DNA from: Aristolochia californica
Taxonomy: Eukaryota; Streptophyta; Magnoliopsida; Piperales; Aristolochiaceae
Reading direction: 5' to 3'
Length of the DNA: 64,000 nt
Assembly: GCA_029961685.1 (NCBI GenBank)
Contig: JARWKL010000008.1
Coordinates: forward strand, 22,415,981-22,479,980
This document shows, piece by piece, positions 24,090 through 37,800 of the stretch; the first letter of the stretch is position 1, and the number at the start of each line of letters is the position of its first letter. The notes below the pieces were generated by a model that saw only the letters and a program-made list of their open reading frames with translations, made no database searches and was not told where the DNA came from. A program made the translations under genes and the position numbers.

Positions 24090-26400
24090 ATTCCAAAAAG
24101 TATCTGTAATTTTTAAGGATAGGCAAAAAGTGGGTTGTTTCGCTCTAGTAAATATCCAACCACTTGAGAATTAGATTTTTTCTACTCTTTGAAATTTTTG
24201 GATCATTAGGCCACTTGCATCCTCAACATGTTTCTGGCATGCATATCTACCACATTTAAAGTATGCTAGGATCAGTTAGAAGTCCCTTTCCTATAAAATT
24301 CCACCAAGCTTATTATTAGGGGTTGTACTAGTGGAATTTCCCAAACATGGATAACAAAACCTTGAAGTTCATTTTTAGTGTGTGAAATAATTTTCTTCAC
24401 TTACATTTATAATAGTTTTCAAATTTTTTTGCTTACATGGACTCTAAAATTTTCATTTTGTTATGCCTTATATCTTTTTTGTTAACGAAGAAAATGGGAG
24501 AGTGAGTTTTGGATCTGAAAAAAAATTTGAACATCCAAAATGGAATTGCACAAATGCTGTGAGATATAATTCCAAAAAGTATCAGTGATTTTTAAGGATA
24601 GGTAAAAAGTGGGTTGTTCGGCTCTAGTAAATATCCAACCACTTGAGAATTTGATTTTTTCTACACCTTGAAATTTTTGGATCATTAGGTTACTTGCATA
24701 CTCAACATGTTTACGGGATGCATATCCACCACATTTAAAGCATGTTAGGATCAGTTTGAAGTCCTTTTCCTATCAAATTCCACAAAGCTTATTATTAGGG
24801 GTTGTACTATTGGAATTTCCCAAACATGGATAAGAAAACCTTGGAGTTCATTTTTAGTGAGCTAAATAATTTTCTTCATCTAGATTTATTATAGTTTTCA
24901 AATTCTTTTGCAAACATGAACTCTAAAATTTTTATTTTGTTATGCCTTATATCTTTTCTGTTTAAGAGAAAAATGGGAGAGTGAGTTTTGGATCAGAAAA
25001 AAAAATTTGTACATCCAAAATGGAAATGCACAAATGCTGAGAGACATAATTCCAAAAAGTATCTATAATTTTTAAGGATAGGGAAAAAGTGGGTTGTTTG
25101 GCTCTGGTAAATATCCAACCGCTTGACAATTTGATTTTTTCTACTCCTTGAAATTTTTTGATCATTAGGTCACTTGCATCCTCAACATGTTTCTAGTATG
25201 CATATCCACCACATTTAAAGTATGTTAGGATTAGTTAGAAGTCCCTTTCCTATAAAATTCCACCAAGCTTATTATTAGGGGTTTTACTAGTGAAATTTCC
25301 CAAACATGGATAAGAAAACCTTGGAGTTCATTTTTAGTGCCTGAAATAAGTTTCTTCACTTACATTTATTATAGTTTTCAAATTTTTTTGCCTATATGAA
25401 CTCTGAAATTTTTATTTTGTTATGCTTTATATATTTTTTGTTTATGACAAAAATGGGAGAGTGAGTTTTGGATATGAAAAAAAAATTTGAACATCCAAAA
25501 TGGAAATGCACAGATGTTGAGAGTGATAATTCCTAAACGTATCTGTGATTTTTAACGATAAGGGAAAAGTAGGTGTTTTGGCTCTCGTAAATATCAAACC
25601 ACTTGAGAATTTTATTTTTTCTACTCCTTGAAATATTTGGATAATTATGTCACTTGCATCCTAAACATGTTTCTAGCATGCATATCCACCACTTTTAAAG
25701 CATGTTAGGATCAGTTAGAAGTCCCTTTCCTATTAAATTTCACCAAACTTATTATTAGGGGTTGTACTTGTGGAATTTCCCAAACATCGATAACAAAACC
25801 ACGGAGTTCATTTTTAGTGCATGAAATAATTTTCTTCACTTACATTTATTACAGTTTTCACATTTTTTTGCATGCATGAACTCTAAAATATTCATTTTGT
25901 TATGCCCTTATATCTTTTTTGTTTATGTGAAAAATGCAAGAGTGAGTTTTGGATATGAAAAAAAATTTGAACATCCAAACTGGAAATGCACGAATGCTAA
26001 GAGAGTTAATTCGAAAAAGTATCTGCGATTTTTAACGAATGGCAAAAAGTGGGTGTTTTGGCTTTGGTAAATATCCAACAACTTGAGAATCTGATTTTTT
26101 CTACTCCATGAAAATTTTGGATCATTAGGTCACTTGAATCCTAAACATGTTTCTGGCATGCATATCCACCACATTTAAAGCATGTTAGGATCAGTTAGCA
26201 GTCCCTTACCTATAAAATTCCACCAAGCTTATTATTAGGGGTTGTACTAGCGGGATTTCCCAAACATTGATAACAAAACCATGGAGTTCATTTTTAGTGC
26301 GTGAAATAATTTTCTTCACCTACATTTATTATAGTTTTCAAATTTTTTTGCACACATGAACACTAAAATTTTCATTTTGTAAAGCCATATATCTTTTTTG
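24090..26400. repeat. Five-monomer higher-order repeat, copy 2 (about 2.39 kb)
   Basis: Partner of 21700-24000 in the same order and orientation: gagaattagattttttct near 24167, tctaccacatttaaagtatg near 24246, ggtaaaaagtgggttgttc near 24601, tttacgggatgc at 24710, tatcaaattccac near 24771, catctagatttattatag near 24879, and agtaggtgttttggctc near 25570. A weaker third round of the gtgttttagctc and tcctaaacatg variants continues to about 27.6 kb. Confidence 0.78.
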
Positions 26401-29400
26401 TTTATGAGAAAATTGGGAGAGTGAGTTTTGGATCTGAAAAAAAAAGTTGAACATCAAAATGGAAATGCACTAATGCTGAGAGAGATAATTCCAAAAAGTA
26501 TCTGTAATTTTTTGAGTATAGGCAAAAAGTGGGTTGTTTGGCTCTGGTAAATATCCAACCACTTGAGAATTTTATTTTTTCTACTCCTTGAAATTTTTGG
26601 ATATATTGGGTCACTTGCATCCTAAACATGTTTCTGGCATGCATATCCACCACATTTGAAGTATGTTAGGATCAGTTCGAAGTCCCTTTCCTATAAAATT
26701 CCACCAAGCTTATTATTAGGGGTTTTACTAGTAGAATTTCCCAAACATGGATAACAAAACCTTGGAGTTCATTTTTAGAGCTTGAAATAATTTTCTTCAC
26801 TTACATTTATTATATTTTTCAAATTTTATTTGCATAGATGAACTCTAAAATTTTCATTTTGTTATGCCTTATATCTTTTTTGTTTATGAGAAAAATGGGA
26901 GAATGAGTTTTGAATATGAAAAAAAATTTGAACATCCAAAATGGAAATTCACAAATGCTGAGAGAGATAATTCAAAAACGTATCTGTGAGTTTTAACGAT
27001 AAGGAAAAGTAGGTGTTTTAGCTCTGGTAAATATCCAACCACTTGAGAATTTGATTTTTTCTACTCCGTGAAATTTTTGGATCATTATGTCACTTGCATC
27101 CTAAACAAGTTTCTGGCATGCATATCCACCACATTTAAAGCATGTTAGGATTAGTTAGAAGTCCATTTCCTATAAGATTTCTCCAAGCTTATTATTAGGG
27201 GTTGTACTAGTGAAATTTCCCAAACAAGGATAACAAAACCTTGGAGTTCATTTTTAGTGCTTGAAATAATTTTCTTCACTTACGTTTATTATGGTTTTCA
27301 AATAGTTTTGCATTCATGAACTCTAAAATTTTCATTTTGTTTTGCCATATATCTTTTTTGTTTACGTGAAAAATGGGAGAGTGAGTTTTGGATATGAAAA
27401 AAATTTTGAACATCCAAAATGGAAATGCACAAATGCAAAGAGAGATAATTCCAAAAAGTTTCTGTGATTCTTAACGATAGGAAAAAAGTGGGTGTTTTGG
27501 CTCTGGTAAATATCCAACCACTTGAGAATTTGATTTTTTCTACTCCTTGAAATTATTGGATCATTATGTCACTTGCATCCTAAACATGTTTCTGGCATGC
27601 ATATCCACCACATTTAAAGTATCTTAGGATCAGTTACAAGTCCCTTTCCTATAAATTCCACCAAGCTTATTATTAGGGGTTGTACTAGTGGAAATTTGCA
27701 AACATGGATAAGAAAACAATGGAGTTCATTTTTAGTGCATCAAATAATTTTTTTCATTTACATTTATTATAGTTTTTATTTTTTTGCATGTGTGAACTCT
27801 AAAATTTTCATTTTTTTATGCCTTATTTCTTCTTCGCTTACAAAAAAAAAGGGAGAGTGAGTTTTCGATCTGAAAAAAAAATTGAACATCCAAAATGGAA
27901 ATGCACAAATGCTGAGAGAGATAATTCGCAAAGGTAACTGTGATTTTTAGGGATAGGAAAAAAGTGGGTTGTTTGGCTCTGGTAAATATCCAACCATTTG
28001 AGAATTCGATGTTTCTTCTCCTTGACATTTTTGGATCATTATGTCACTTACATCCTTAACATGTTTCTGGCATGCATATCCACCACATATAAAGCATGTT
28101 AGGATCAGTTAGAAGTCCCTTTCCTATAAAATTCCACCAAGCTTATTATTAGGGGTTGTACTAGTGGAATTTCCCAAACATGGATAACAAAACCTTGGAA
28201 TTCATTTTTAGTGCGTGAAATAATTTTCTTCACTTAAATTTATTATAGTTTTCAAATTTTTTTGCATACTTGAACTCTAAAATTTTCATTTTGTTATGCC
28301 ATATAAGTTTTTTGTTACGAGAAAAATGGGAGAGCGAGTTTTGGATCTGAAAAAAAATTTGAACATCCAAAATGGAAATGCACAAATGCTGAGAGAGATA
28401 ACTCCAAAAAGTATCTGTGATTTTTAAGGATAGGCAAACAGTGGGTTGTTTGGCTCTGGTAAATATCCAACCACTTGAGAATTTTATTTTTTCTACTCCT
28501 TGAAATTTTTGGATCATTAGGTCACTTGCATCCACAACATGTTTCTGGCATGCATATCCACCACATTTAAAACTTGTGAGGATCAGTTAGAAGTCCCTTT
28601 CCTATAAAATTCCACCAAGCTTATTATTAGAGGTTGTACTAGTGGAATTTCCCGAACATGGATAACAAAACCTTGAAGTTCATTTTTAGTGCGTGAAATA
28701 ATTTTCTTCACTTACATTTATGATATAGTTTTAAAATTTTTTTGCATACACGAACCTTAAAATTTTCATTTTGTTTTGCATTATATCTTTTTTGTTTACA
28801 AAAAAATGGGAGAGAGAGTTTTGGATCTGAAAAAAAAATTTAACATCCAAAATGGAAATGAACAAATGCTGAGAGAGATAATTTGAAAATGTATCTGTGA
28901 TTTTTAAGCATAGGCAAAATGTGGGTTGTTTGGCTCTGGTAAATATCCAACCACTTGAGAATTTTATTTTTTCTACTCCTTGAAATTTTAGGATCATAAG
29001 GTCCTTTGCATCCTCAACATGTTTCTGGCTTGCATATCCACCACATTTAAAGCATGTTAGGATCAGTTAGAAGTCCCTTTCCTATAGAATTCCACCAAGC
29101 TTATGATTAGGGGTTGTACTAGTGGAATTTCCCAAACATGGATAAGAAAACCTTGGAGTTCATTTTTAGTGCGTGAAATCATTTTCTTCACTTACATTTA
29201 TTACAGTTTTCAAATTTTTTTGCATACAAGGACTCTAAAATTTTCATTTTTTAATGCCTTATATCTATTTTGTTTATAAGTAAAATGGGAGAGTAAGTTT
29301 TGGATCAGAAAAAAAATTTGAACATCCAAATTGGAAATGCACAAACGTTGAGAGTGATAATTCCAAAAAGTATCTGTGATTTTAAAGGATAGGCAAAAAG

Positions 29401-30049
29401 TGGGTTGCTTGACTTTGGTAAATATCAAACCACTTGAGAATTTGATTTTTTATACTCCTTTAAAGTTTTGGATAATTAGGTCACTTGCATCCTCAACATG
29501 TTTCTGGCATGCATATCCACCACATTTAAAGCATGTTAGGATTAGTTTGAAGACCCTTTCCTATAAAATTCCAACAAACTTATTATTAGGGGTTGTACTT
29601 GTGGAATTTCCAAAACATGGATAACAAAACCTTGGAGTTCATTTTTAGTGCGTTAAAAAAATTTCTTCACTTACATTTATTATATAGTTTTCAAATTCTT
29701 TTGCATACATGAACTCTAAAATTTTCATTTTGTTATGCTTTTATCTTTTTTGTTTACGAGAAAATTGGGAGAGTGAGTTTTGGATATGAAAGAAAATTTG
29801 AACGGCCAAAATGGAAATGCTCAAATGCTGAGAGAGATAATTCCAAAAAGTATCTGTGATTTTTAAGGATAGGCAAAAAGTGGGTTGTTTGGCTCTGATA
29901 AATATTCAACCACTTGAGAATTTGATTTTTTCTACTCCTTGAAATTTTTGGATCATTAGGTCACTTGCTTCCTCAACATGTTTCTTGCATGCATATCCAC
30001 CACATTTAAAGCATGTTAGGATAAGTTAGAAGTCCCTTTCCTATAAAAT

Positions 30050-30070
30050 TCCACCAAGGTTACTAGTGGA
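30050..30070. repeat. Deletion of about 15 bp removing the HindIII region
   Basis: The sequence reads ccaccaaggttactagtgg in place of ccaccaagcttattattagg followed by ggttgtactagtgg. The ACTAGT site remains but AAGCTT is lost. Confidence 0.85.
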
Positions 30071-30584
30071 ATTTCCCAAACATGGAGAACAAATCCTTGA
30101 GTTCATTTTTAGTGCGTGAAAAAATTTTCTTCACTTACATTTATTATATAGTTTTCAAATTCTTTTGCATACATGAACTCTAAAATTTTCATTTTATTAT
30201 GCCTTATATCTTTTTTGTTTACGAGAAAAATGGGAGAGAGAGTTTTGGATCTGAAAAAAAAATTTGTACATCCAAAATGGAATTGCACAAATGCTGAGAG
30301 AGATAATTCCAAAAAGTATTTGTGATTTTTAATTATAGGCAAAAAGTGGGTTATTTGTCTCTGGTAAATATCCAACCACTTGAGAATTTGATATTTTCTA
30401 CTCCTTGAAATTTTTGGATCATTAGGTCACTTGAATCCTCAACATCTATCTGGCATGCATATCCACCACATTTAAAGCATGTTAAGATCAATTAGAAGTC
30501 CCTTGCCTATAAAATTCCAGAAAACTTATTATTAGGGGTTGCACTAGTGGAATTTCCCAAATATGGATAACAAAACCTTGGAGT

Positions 30585-30875
30585 TCATTTTTAGTGCGCG
30601 TTCACCTACATTTATTATAGTTTTCAAATTTTTTTCCATACATGAACTCTAAAATTTTCATTTTTTTATGCCTCATATCTTTTTTCTTATGAGAAAAATT
30701 GGAGAGGGAGTTTTGGATCTGAAATAAAATTTGAACGTCCAAAAGAGTAATACACAAATGCTGAGAGAGATAATTCTGAAAAGTATCTGTGATTTTTAAG
30801 GATAAGCAAAAAGTGGGTTGTTTGGCACTGGTAAATATCTAACCACTTGAGAATTTGATCATTAGGTCACTTGCA
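30585..30875. repeat. Monomer with two deletions (439 bp copy)
   Basis: Two segments are missing from the monomer 30485-30923. About 14-17 bp is lost after tttttagtgcg (gcgttcacctac, near 30600), and about 28 bp is lost near 30858, where gagaatttgatcattaggtc lacks the tttttctactccttgaaa segment. The first deletion is shared with three other monomers; the second is private to this copy. Confidence 0.85.
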
Positions 30876-31969
30876 TCCTCAACATGTTTCTTGGATGCAT
30901 ATCCACCACATTTAAAGCATGTTAGGATAACTTAGAAGTCCCTTTCCTATAAAATTCCACCAAGATTATTATTAGGGGTTGTACCAGTGGAATTTCCCAA
31001 ACATGGATAACAAAACTGTGGAGTTCATTTTTAGTGCGTAAAAATTCTTTCTTCACTTACATTTATTATATAGTTTTGAAATTCTTTTGCATACATGCAG
31101 TCTAAAATTTTCATTTTGTTATGCCTTATATCTTTTTTTTGTTTACGAGATAAATGGAAGAGTGAGTTTTGGATCTGAAAAAAAATTCGAACATCCAAAA
31201 TGGAAATGCACAAATGCTGAGAGAGATAATTCCAAAAAGTATCTGTGATTTTTAAGGATAGGCAAAAAGTGGGTTGTTTGGCTCAGGTAAATATCCAACC
31301 AATTGAGAATTTGATTTTTTCTACTCCTTGAAATTTTTGGATCATTAGGTCACTTCCATCCTCAACATGTTTCTGGCATACATATCCACCACATTTAAAG
31401 CATGTTACGATTAGTTAGAAGTCCCTTTCCTATAAAATTCCCCTAAGCTTATTATTAGGTGTTGTACAAGTGGAATTTCCCAAACATGGATAACAAAACC
31501 TTGGAGTTCATTTTTAGTGCGTGAAATAATTTTCTTCACTTACATTAATGATATAGTTTTAAAATTTTTTTGCATCCACAAACTTTAAAATTTTCATTTT
31601 GTTTTTCCTTATATCTTTTTTGTTTACGAAAAAAATGGGAGAGTGAGTTTTGGAACTGAAAAAAAAATTAAATATCCAAAATTGAAATGAACAAATGCTG
31701 AGAGAGATAATTTGAAAACATATCTGTGATTCTTAAGGATAGGCAAATGTGGGTTGTTTGGCTCTGGTAAATATCCAACCACTTGAGAATTTTATTTTTT
31801 CTACTCCTTGAAATTTTAGGATCATTAGGACACTTGCATCCTCAACATGTTTCTGGCATGCATATCCACCACATTTAAAGCATGTTAGGATCAGTTAGAA
31901 GTCCCTTTCCTATAGAATTCCACCAAGCTTATTATTAGGGGTTGTACTAGTGGAATTTCCCAAACATGG

Positions 31970-33395
31970 ATAAGAAAACCTTGGAGTTCATTTTTAGTGC
32001 ATGAAATAATTTTCTTCATTTACATTTATTATAGTTTTCAAATTTTTTTGCATACATGATCTCTAAAATTTTCATTTTGTTATGCCTTATATCTTTTTTC
32101 TTTACGAGAAAAATGGAAGAGTATGTTTCTGATCACAAAAAAAATTTGAACATCCAAATTGGAAATGCACAAATGCTGAGAGTGATAATTCCAAAAAGTA
32201 TCTGTGATTTTAAAGGATAGGAAAAAAGTGGGTTGCTTGGCTCTGGTAAATACCAAACCACTTGAGAATTTGATTTTTTCTACTCCTTTAAATTTTTGGA
32301 TCATTAGGTCACATGCATCCTCAACATGTTTCTGGCATGCATATCCACCACATTGAAAGCATGTTAGGATTAGTTAGAAGACCCTTTCCTATAAAATTCT
32401 AACAAGCTTATTATTAGTGGTTGTACTTGTGGAATTTCCAAAACATGGATAACAAAACCTTGGAATTCATTTTTAGTGCGTGAAATTTTTTTCTTCACTT
32501 ACATTTATTATATAGTTTTCAAATTCTTTTGCATACACGAACTATAAAATTTTCATTTTGTTATACCTTTATATTTTTTGTTTACGAGAAAATTGGGAGA
32601 GTGAGTTTTGGATCTGAAAAAAAATTTGAACGTCGAAAATGGAAATGCTCAAATGTTGAGAGAGATAATTCCAAAAAGTATCTGTGATTTTTAAGGATAG
32701 GAAAAAAGTGGGTTGTTTGGCTCTGGTAAATATCCAACCACTTGAGAATTTGATTTTTTCTACTCCTTGAAATTTTTGGATCATTGGGTCACTTGAATCC
32801 TGAACATGTATGTGGCATGCATATCCACCACATTTAAAGCTTGTTAGGATTAGTTAGAAGTCCCTTCCCTATAAAATTTCACCAAACTTATTATTAGGGG
32901 TTGCACTAGTGGAATATCCCAAACTTGGATAACAAAACCTTGGAGTTCATTTCTAGTGCGTCCACTTACATTTATTATAGTTTTCAAAAAAAATTTCCAT
33001 ACATGAACTCTAAAATTTTCATTTTTTTATGCCTCATATCTTTTTTTTTACGAGAAAAATTGGAGGGTGAGTTTCGGATCTGAAAAAAAATTTGAACGTC
33101 CAAAATAGAAATGCACAAATGCTTAGAGAGATAATTCCAGAAAGTATCTATGATTTTTAAGGATAAGCAAAAATTGGGTTGTTTGGCACTGGTAAATATC
33201 CAACCACTTGAGAATTTGATTTTTACTACTCCTTGAAATTTTTGGAACATTAGGTCACTTGCATCCTCAACATGTTTCTTGCATGCATATCCACCACATT
33301 TAAAGCATGTTAGGATAACTTAGAAGTCCCTTTCCTATTATATTCCACCAAGCTTATTATTAGGGATTGTACTAGTGGATTTTCCCAAACATGGA
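31970..33395. repeat. Three-monomer repeat, copy 1 (1,425 bp)
   Basis: Landmarks 31888, 32367 and 32847 correspond to 33313, 33792 and 34272 with a steady 1,425 bp offset, which is three monomers less a deletion of about 14 bp. Near-exact shared marks are catgatctctaaaatt (32055/33480), gtttctgatcacaaaaaaa (32125/33550), aacgtcgaaaatgg (32629/34051), acatgtatgtggcatgc (32804/34228) and the deleted segment tagtgcgt(c/t)cacttac (32953/34379). The two copies differ at only scattered bases by eye. Confidence 0.87.
32950..32970. repeat. Shared deletion of about 14 bp, second occurrence
   Basis: The segment gaaataattttct is missing between tagtgcg and cacttac; the monomer 32847-33312 is 466 bp. 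The same lesion is at 34375-34395 (copy by the 1,425 bp duplication), near 30600, and near 39645 in the monomer 39538-40002. Confidence 0.85.
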
Positions 33396-34820
33396 TAAGA
33401 AAACCTTGGAGTTCATTTTTAGTGCGTGAAATAATTTTCTTCACTTACATTTATTATAGTTTTCAAATTTTTTTGCATACATGATCTCTAAAATTTTCAT
33501 TTTGTTATGCCTTATATCTTTTTTCTTTACGAGAAAAATGGGAGAGTATGTTTCTGATCACAAAAAAAATTTGAACATCCAAATTGGAAATGCACAAATG
33601 CTGAGAGTGATAATTCCAAAAAGTATCTGTGATTTTAAAGGTTAGGAAAAAAGTGGGTTGCTTGGCTCTGGTAAATACCAAACCACTTGAGAATTTGATT
33701 CTTTCTACTCCTTTAAATTTTTGGATCATTAGGTCACATGCATCCTCAACATGTTTCTGGCATGCATATCCACCACATTGAAAGCATGTTAGGATTAGTT
33801 AGAAGACCCTTTCCTATAAAATTCCAACAAGCTTATTATTAGGGGTTATACTTGTGGAATTTCCAAAACATGGATAACAAAACCATGGAATTCATTTTTA
33901 GTGCGTGAAAATTTTTTCTTCACTTACATTTATTATATAGTTTTCAAATTCTTTTGCATACACGAACTATAAAATTTTCATTTTGTTATACCTTTATATT
34001 TTTTGTTTACGAGAAAATTGGGAGAGTGAGTTTTGGATCTGAAAAAAAATTTGAACGTCGAAAATGGAAATGCTCAAATGTTGAGAGAGATAATTCCAAA
34101 AAGTATCTGTGATTTTTAAGGATAGGAAAAAAGTGGGTTGTTTGGCTCTGGTAAATATCCAACCACTTGAGAATTTGATTTTTTCTACTCCTGGAAATTT
34201 TTGGATCATTAGGTCACTTGAATCCTGAACATGTATGTGGCATGCATATCCACCACATTTAAAGCTTGTTAGGATCAGTTAGAAGTCCCTTGCCTATAAA
34301 ATTCCACCAAACTTATTATTAGGGGTTGCACTAGTGGAATATCCCAAACTTGGATAACAAACCCTTGGAGTTCATTTCTAGTGCGTTCACTTACATTTAT
34401 TATAGTTTTCAAAAAAAATTTCCATACATGAACTCTAAAATTTTCATTTTTTTATGCCTCATATCTTTTTTTTTACGAGAAAATTGGAGGGTGAGTTTTG
34501 GATCCGAAAAAAAATTTGAACGTCCAAAATAGAAATGCACAAATGCTTAGAGAGATAATTCCAGAAAGTATCTATGATTTTTAAGGATAAGCAAAAATTG
34601 GGTTGTTTGGCACTGGTAAATATCCAACCACTTGAGAATTTGATTTTTACTACTCCTTGAAATTTTTGGATCATTAGGTCACTTACATCCTCAACATGTT
34701 TCTTGCATGCATATCCACCACATTTAAAGCATGTTAGGATAACTTAGAAGTCCCTTTCCTATTATATTCCACCAAGCTTATTATTAGGGGTTGTACTAGT
34801 GGAATTTCCCAAACATGGAT
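33396..34820. repeat. Three-monomer repeat, copy 2 (1,425 bp)
   Basis: Adjacent tandem partner of 31970-33395. Past its right end the sequence goes on with tgaaaattctttcttcactt and catgcagtctaaaatt (about 34850-34920), which is what follows the corresponding monomer at 31036-31100. The 1,425 bp unit therefore looks like an extra tandem copy placed inside an older, longer repeat unit. Confidence 0.85.
34375..34395. repeat. Shared deletion of about 14 bp, third occurrence
   Basis: Copied together with the 1,425 bp repeat; the monomer 34272-34736 is 465 bp. The preceding ttcatttctagtg variant is also shared with the copy at 32945. Confidence 0.85.
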
Positions 34821-37800
34821 AAGAAAACCTTGGAGTTCATTTTTAGTGCGTGAAAATTCTTTCTTCACTTAAATTTATTATATAATTTTGAAATTCTTTT
34901 GCATACATGCAGTCTAAAATTTTCATTTTGTTATGCCTTATATCTTTTTTTTTTTACGAGATAAATGGAAGAGTGAGTTTTGGATCTGAAAAAAAATTGA
35001 ACATCCAAAATGGAAATGCACAAATGCTGAGAGAAATAATTCCAAAATGTATCTGTTATTTTCAAGGATAGGCAAACAGTGGGTTGTTTGGCTCTGGTAA
35101 ATATCCAACCACTTGAGAATTTGATTTTTTCTATTCCTTGAAATTTTTGGATCATTAGGTCACTTCCATCCTCAACATGTTTCTGGCATGCATATCCACC
35201 ACATTTAAAGCATGGTAGGATCAGTTATAATTCCCTTTCCTATAAAATTTCACCAAGCTTATTATTAGGGGTTGTACTAGTGGAATTTCCCAAAAATGGA
35301 TGACAAAACCTTGGAGTTCATTTTTATCGCGTGAGATAATTTTCTTCACATACATTTTTTATATTTTTCAAATTTTTTTGCATAGACGAATTCTAAAATT
35401 TTCATTTTGCTATGCCGTATATCTTTTTTGATTAAGAGAAAAGTGGGAGAGAGAGTTTTTTATCAGAAAAAAAATTGAACATGCAAAATGGAAATGCACA
35501 AATGCTGAGGGTGATCATTCCAAAAAGTATCTATGATTTTTAAGGATTGGCAAAAAGTGGGCTGTTTGGCTCTTGTAAACATCCAACCACTTGAGAAATT
35601 GATGTTTTCTACTCCTTGAAATTTTTTGATCATTAGGTCACTTGCATCCTCAACATATTTCTGGCATGCATATCCACCACATTTAAAGCATGTTAGGATC
35701 AGTAAGAAGTCCCTTTCCTATAAAATTCCACCAAGCTTATTATTAGCGGTTGTACTAGTGGAATTTCCTAAACATGGAAAACAAAACCATGGAGTTCCTT
35801 TTTTGTGCGTGAAATATTTTTCTTCACTTACATTTATGATATAGTTTTAAATTTTTTTGCATACACGAACTGTAAAATTTTCATTTTGTTATGCCTTATA
35901 TTTTTTTTGTTTACGAGAAAAATGGGAGAGTGAGTTTTGGATCTGAAAAAAAATTTGAACTTCCAAAATGGAAATGCACAATTGCTGTGAGAGATAATTC
36001 CAAAAAGTATCTGTGATTTTTAAGGAGAGGAAAAAAGTGGGTTGTTTGGCTCTAGTAAATATCCAACCACTTGAGAATTTGATTTTTTCTACTCCTTGAA
36101 ATTTTTTGATACTTAGGTCACTTGCATCCTCAACATGATTCTGACATGCATATCGACCACATTTAAAGCATGTTAGGATCAGTTAGAAGTCCCTTTCCTA
36201 TAAAATTCCACCAAGCTTATTATTAGGTGTTGTACTAGTGGAATTTCCCAAACATGGATAACAAAACCTTGGAGTTCATTTTTAGTGCGTGAAATAATTT
36301 TCTTCACTTACATTTATTGTAGTATTAAAGTTTTTTTTGCATACAGGAAGTCTAAAATTTTCATTTGGTTATGCCTTATATCTTTTTTGTTGACGAGAAA
36401 AATAGGAGAGTGAGTTTTTTATCTGAAAAAAAATTTGAACATCCAAAATGGTAATGCACAAATGCTGAGAGAGATAATTCCAAAAAGTATCTGTGTTTTT
36501 TAAGGATAGGCAAAAAGTGGGTTGTTTGGCTCTGGTAAATATCCAACCACTTGAGAATTAGATTTTTTCTACTCTTTGAAATTTTTGGATCATTCGGTCA
36601 CTTGCATCCTCAACTTGTTTCTGGCATGCTTATCCACCACATTTAAAGCATGTTAGGATCAGTTAGCAGTCCCTTTCCTATAAAATTCCATCAAGCTCAT
36701 TATTAGGGGTTGTACTAGTGGAATTTGACAAACATGGATAAAAAAACATTGGAGTTCATTTTGAGTGCGTGAAATAATTTTCTTCACTTACATTTATTAT
36801 ATAGTTTTGAAATTCTTTTGCATACATGAACTCTAAAATTTTCATTTTGTTATGCCTTATATCATTTTTGTTCAGGAGAAAAATGAGAGAGTTAGTTTTG
36901 GATTTGAAAAAAAATTTGAACATCCAAAAGGGAAATGCACAATGCGGAGAGAGATAATTCAAAAAAGTATGTGTGATTTTTAAGGAAAGGGAAAAAGTGG
37001 GTTGTTTGGCTCTGGTAAATATCCAATCACTTGAGAATTTGATTTTTTCTACTCCCTGAAATTTTTGGCCCATTTGGTCAATTGCATCCTTAACATGTTT
37101 CTGGCATGCATATCCACCACATTTAAAGCATGTTAGGATTAGTTAGAAGTCCCTTTCCTTTAAAATTCCACCAAGCTTATTATTAGGGGTTGTACTACAG
37201 GAATTTCCCAAACATGGATAACAAAACCTATGAGTTCATTTTTAGTCCATGAAATAGTTTTCTTCACTTACATTTATTATATAGTTTTCAAATTGTTTTG
37301 CATACATAAACTCTAAAATTTTCTTTTTGTTATTTCTTATATCTTTTTTGTTTCAGAGAAAAATGGGAGAGTGAGTTTTGGATCTGATAAAAAATTTGAA
37401 CATCCAAAGTGGAAATGCACAGATGCAGAGAGAGATAATTCAAAAAAGTAAGTGTGATTTTTAAGGATAGGAAAAAAATGGGTTATTTGGCTCGTGTAAA
37501 TATCCAACCACTTGAGAATTTGATTTTTTCTAGTCCTTGAAATTTTTGGATCATTAGATCACTAGCATCCTCAATATGTTTCTGGCATGCATATCCACCA
37601 CATTTAAAGCATGCTAGGATCAGTTAGAAGTCCCTTTCCTAAAAAATTGCACCAAGCTTATTATTAGTGGTTATACTAGTGGAGTTTCCCAAACATGGAT
37701 AAAAAAACCTTGGAGTTCATTTTTAGTCCATGCAATAATTTTCTTCACTTACAGTTATGACATAATTTTCAAATTTTTTTGCTTACACGAACTCTAAAAT

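Larger units (their letters stand above)
12863..28700. repeat. Family B, left subarray (attatag type, about 478-480 bp)
   Basis: In this stretch the T-rich segment after the acttacattt block reads tttattatagttttcaaa. The period is 476-480 bp. The first third (to about 20 kb) has many aaagcaagttagg copies and a tatgcgttatatattttt variant, for example at 13534, 14962, 16397 and 17766. The 23-27.6 kb part has gtgggtgttttggctc and tcctaaacatg variants. Boundaries between such sub-blocks are gradual and were judged by eye. Confidence 0.75.
28700..31540. repeat. Multi-monomer block, first copy of a nested duplication
   Basis: Variants here recur further right: atgatatagttttaaaattt at 28720 and 31546, ctatagaattccaccaagc at about 29083 and 31911, aaattggaaatgcacaa near 29329 and 32152, and acttgtggaatttccaaaac near 29598 and 32424. 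These fit a six-monomer offset of about 2,828 bp (landmarks 28580 to 31408, 29060 to 31888, 29539 to 32367). After that the offset falls to about 2,362 bp (30485 to 32847), so one monomer (30019-30484) has no partner in the second copy. The ggataacttagaag monomer at 30924 is found again at 33313 and 34737. Confidence 0.7.
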
